Assembly: GCF_003610915.1 (NCBI RefSeq)
Contig: NZ_NSDJ01000001.1
Span: 434,001 to 498,000, forward strand
Length of the DNA: 64,000 nt
Reading direction: 5' to 3'
Source of the DNA: Rahnella variigena
Lineage (GTDB): Bacteria > Pseudomonadota > Gammaproteobacteria > Enterobacterales > Enterobacteriaceae
This document shows positions 61,455-64,000 of the stretch, in pieces. Numbering within the stretch: the stretch's first letter is position 1; each line of letters starts with the position of its first letter. The position numbers were made by a program, and so were the translations under genes. Under the pieces are notes generated by a model that was not told the DNA's origin, did not search any database, and saw nothing but the letters and a program-made list of their open reading frames with translations.

Positions 61455-64000
61455 TTAACCGACAATCAGCTGATGGTTCGCCAGCAACGTCGCCAGATCG
61501 GTATGCACGTTATTCAGCGTGGCGATGGTAGTCATCGACTGCGCTGAACCACTGCCATCCATATCCACCTTGATGACGGTATTGTTGCCTTCTGTGGTCA
61601 CCGACAGGTAATCGGTGATGTTGCCCGCCGAGGCATCGAGCGTCGCCACGCCATTGACGTAGCTGGCCGAGCCCGTGCCGGTGTAACCGCCGGACTGCAA
61701 CAGTTCGCTCAGATCCAGACGGTCTGAGTTCGCCGTGCCTTCCCATGTGCCGACCGTAAAGCCGTTGATGGTATCCGAGCCGTTACCGCCGGTGGCGTCG
61801 GCGCTGTCCAGCAACTTGTACAGCAGCGTGTCGTGCCCGCCGTTGCCTAAGTTGAAGGTATCGTTGCCGCCGCGCCCTTCGAACACGTTATCGCCCGCAC
61901 TGCCGGTGAACACATCGTCATAGTTCGATCCGGCAATTCCCTCGATATCCCTGAAGGTTGACGTGTTGAACCCGGTGTTCTGCGCGTTACTGCTGCTCAG
62001 ATCCACCGTGACGCCGCTGGTGGCATTGCGGAAATCGACGATGTCCTGACCGCCGGTGGCGCTCCATATCGCATGGTCTGACGTGGTGCTCCAGCCGCCG
62101 GAGCCGTTGTACACATAGGTGCCGCTTTCCGCGATAAACGTGTCGTTGTAGCCGGTACCGGTGATCGTCCCGCTGTTACCGCCGGTTGCCGCATCTGCGG
62201 TTAACGAGTAGCTGCTGGTACCATCGCCTGCGGTCAGGTCATTCCAGGTCGCATTGGATGACACGCCATTGATGTTACGTACCAGCACTGCCGAATAGGT
62301 TTCATTCGGATCCAGCCCGTAGAAATTCACCAGCGCCGAGGCATCGTTGATACCGATACCTGACTGGGCGTTGATGATCTGCGAGGCCACCAGTTCACCG
62401 GCAGAGTTATAAAGCTGCACGGTGTTGCCGTAGAACACGTTCATCCCTTCGCCGTCGAGAATGCGCAGGTGGATCGCCGTGCCGTCTGCAATGGTGCTGT
62501 TGTTAGCGATGTACACCACTTTGCCGTTGGCCTGCGATACCAGCAGATCCTGCGTCCCGTTCCAGTCGTAATCGAGGGTCGCAATCCCCGTTACGTTGAC
62601 CAGCGATGACGCCAGCGCGCTGTTTGTCCAGCCTTTGCCGGTGCCGTCGTTCAGATACAACGTGGCGGTCTGGCTGCCGGAATAGGTGCTGAACTTGATG
62701 ATGTCCATATCACCGTCACCGTCCCAGTCCACAGCGGCTGACAGATAACCGGCTGACGCTGCGTTCGTGGTCGATGTTTCCACCGCCGTTGGCGTAGTCA
62801 GCAACGTTCCCTGCCCGCTGTTGTAGTAAATCGCGCCACCATAGTTGTACGTTCCGTTCGGATTCAGGCCGGAGGAAATGTACAAGTCCATCAGGCCGTC
62901 GCCGTTGAAATCCGCCCAGGTCATAGACACGGCCGTGGTGGTGTTTGCGGCATTTGGCACAAACACGTTGGCAATGCTCTGCGTTTCCGACAATGTGCCG
63001 GTCCCGTTATTGTTCACCACCGTCAGGGCGTACACGCCGTTGCGGTTGGTGTGCTGAACGATGTCCACGGTACCGTCGTTATTGATATCCACACCGGAGA
63101 TTTCACGATAAGAAACTCCGGCAAGGCCCGCCGCACCGTTGGTGCCGTCTGGGGTCACCACGCCATTGTTGTTGACCAGATAAGTACGGGAGTCACCACC
63201 GGCATCGCCGTAAGCCAGATCAACCCAGCCGTCACCGGTTTTGTCGTAAGCAATCACGCCGCCGTACCAGATCAGCGTGCCGATCGCCTGCTGCCCGTAG
63301 GTATAAGTGCCATCCGTATTCGCCGTCCATTTGCCCTGAATATAGCCACCGTAGTTGGTTTCCGTTGCATAAATGTCTGACGTGCCGTTACGGTCGGTAT
63401 CGGCCAGCGTGTAGCTCACCACGATATTGCCGCGTGAGTTGGTCAGCGTGGTGCCGGTATAACTGTTCAGGCCAGAACTGGTGTAATCGGAAATACCGGT
63501 GACAATGTTCCACAAACCGCCGCTGTTCAGGCTGAAAGCCATGGCATTGGTCGATGTGGCACCCGCAGTGGTTGCCCAGCTGGTGTCCACCGCCGTTTCT
63601 GCATAAATCACTATCGCGCTGGTGCTGATGCCGGCATCGTTACCGTTACCTGCGCTGCTTCTGACCTGCGCGGTCACGTCATAACTTGCCAGTCCGAGCG
63701 CGCCCGGCACCTGCAGATACCAGGTGTTGTTCAGCGGATCGACCACCACGGCGCCGCCGGTTTCCGACGTGTAGGTCACGCCGTTCACCACCACCTGAAC
63801 ATACATCCCTTCGCCCAGCGCTTCGGACAAGGTACCGCTGATGATCGGCGTCGTATCCTGCGTGGATTCCGCCGTCACGGTGGCAATCGTGGTCGGAATC
63901 GACGTATCTACCGTCAGGGTGAAATCAGTGGACGACGTGGTGTTTCCGGCCAGATCCTGCGATTTCGCCACATAGATATACGTGCCGTCCGCCAGCGCTG
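61455..64000 (-). CDS. C-terminal part of a giant type I-secreted adhesin
   Basis: About 848 residues are visible; the frame is open at the window edge, so the N-terminus lies beyond. Visible order: the end of a bacterial Ig-like repeat (DGTYIYVAKSQDLAGN), another Ig-like domain (to about 120), then an FG-GAP/VCBS-like region with at least five Asp-rich loops (DKTGDGWVDLAYG, DINNDGTVDIVQ, DFNGDGLMDLYISS, DWDGDGDMDIIKF, DYDWNGTQDLLVS), then RTX calcium-binding repeats (GSNYDDVFTGSAGDNVFEGRG, written in short: GSAGDNVFEGRGGNDTF), and the non-cleaved C-terminal secretion signal (WEGTANSDRLDLSELL...VDMDGSGSA). This is the LapA/BapA pattern. Followed by its own exporter pair. Confidence 0.88.
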   Translation of the reverse strand, partial: ALADGTYIYVAKSQDLAGNTTSSTDFTLTVDTSIPTTIATVTAESTQDTTPIISGTLSEALGEGMYVQVVVNGVTYTSETGGAVVVDPLNNTWYLQVPGALGLASYDVTAQVRSSAGNGNDAGISTSAIVIYAETAVDTSWATTAGATSTNAMAFSLNSGGLWNIVTGISDYTSSGLNSYTGTTLTNSRGNIVVSYTLADTDRNGTSDIYATETNYGGYIQGKWTANTDGTYTYGQQAIGTLIWYGGVIAYDKTGDGWVDLAYGDAGGDSRTYLVNNNGVVTPDGTNGAAGLAGVSYREISGVDINNDGTVDIVQHTNRNGVYALTVVNNNGTGTLSETQSIANVFVPNAANTTTAVSMTWADFNGDGLMDLYISSGLNPNGTYNYGGAIYYNSGQGTLLTTPTAVETSTTNAASAGYLSAAVDWDGDGDMDIIKFSTYSGSQTATLYLNDGTGKGWTNSALASSLVNVTGIATLDYDWNGTQDLLVSQANGKVVYIANNSTIADGTAIHLRILDGEGMNVFYGNTVQLYNSAGELVASQIINAQSGIGINDASALVNFYGLDPNETYSAVLVRNINGVSSNATWNDLTAGDGTSSYSLTADAATGGNSGTITGTGYNDTFIAESGTYVYNGSGGWSTTSDHAIWSATGGQDIVDFRNATSGVTVDLSSSNAQNTGFNTSTFRDIEGIAGSNYDDVFTGSAGDNVFEGRGGNDTFNLGNGGHDTLLYKLLDSADATGGNGSDTINGFTVGTWEGTANSDRLDLSELLQSGGYTGTGSASYVNGVATLDASAGNITDYLSVTTEGNNTVIKVDMDGSGSAQSMTTIATLNNVHTDLATLLANHQLIVG

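Noticed and set aside
1..64000. CRISPR arrays, tRNA or rRNA genes, complete insertion sequences, prophage
   Set aside because: No regular spaced repeats, tRNA-like cloverleaf or rRNA sequence, transposase or phage structural cluster was seen. The tailspike-like genes stand alone without other phage genes.

Overview
The window is a chromosomal segment of a Gram-negative enterobacterium. Gene content and order fit the Yersiniaceae side of Enterobacterales (Rahnella, Ewingella, Rouxiella or Serratia-like); this is inferred from protein resemblance and order, and no search was run. The backbone follows the Escherichia coli bioH-to-yhhY region: bioH/gntX/nfuA, malPQ, glpE...glpG-glpR, glpD, glgBXCAP, asd, yhgN, gluconate genes, yhhW, ryhB, yhhY. 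Accessory blocks are inserted at nearly every junction.

Region by region. 1-5.2 kb: biotin and Fe-S genes (bioH, gntX, nfuA with an IscR-type site), then a type VI secretion cassette (Tlde1-like effector, membrane partner, orphan Hcp) and a secreted DUF1996/CBM96-like protein, where E. coli has gntT. 5.2-9.7 kb: malQ and malP, without the neighbouring malT. 9.9-16.9 kb: a complete L-ascorbate regulon, ulaABCDEF divergent from ulaG-ulaR, with an ERIC element directly after ulaG. 16.9-24 kb: glycerol-3-phosphate genes, with glpE separated from glpG-glpR by a PLP-dependent sulfur amino acid enzyme and a HipBA module; GlpG lacks His150. 24.2-33.7 kb: the glycogen operon glgBXCAP. 34-40 kb: asd, yhgN, a HigBA-like module, and a gluconate block in which a GntT-type permease sits in the usual gntU position, divergent from gntK, plus gntR.

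40-48 kb: a beta-glucoside PTS operon (EIIB, EIIC, GH1 6-phospho-beta-glucosidase, LacI regulator), a pertactin-like autotransporter and the pirin yhhW. 48-52.3 kb: two related beta-helix (pectate-lyase-like) genes, the first a pseudogene with a stop and a frameshift. 52.3-52.8 kb: three tandem ERIC-like copies ending at the terminator of a clear ryhB small RNA with its Fur box. 52.9-57.6 kb: yhhY, yhhS, an OlsF-type bifunctional acyltransferase for ornithine lipids, and a proline-rich FKBP-like periplasmic protein. 58-64 kb: a LapB/LapC-type type I secretion pair behind the C-terminal part of a giant adhesin that runs off the window.

Together the genes centre on storage and uptake of carbohydrates (maltodextrin, glycogen, ascorbate, gluconate, glycerol-3-phosphate, beta-glucosides), much of it apparently under CRP and local repressors, with envelope, adhesion and competition functions in the accessory parts. 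No rRNA, tRNA, CRISPR array or complete insertion sequence was seen.
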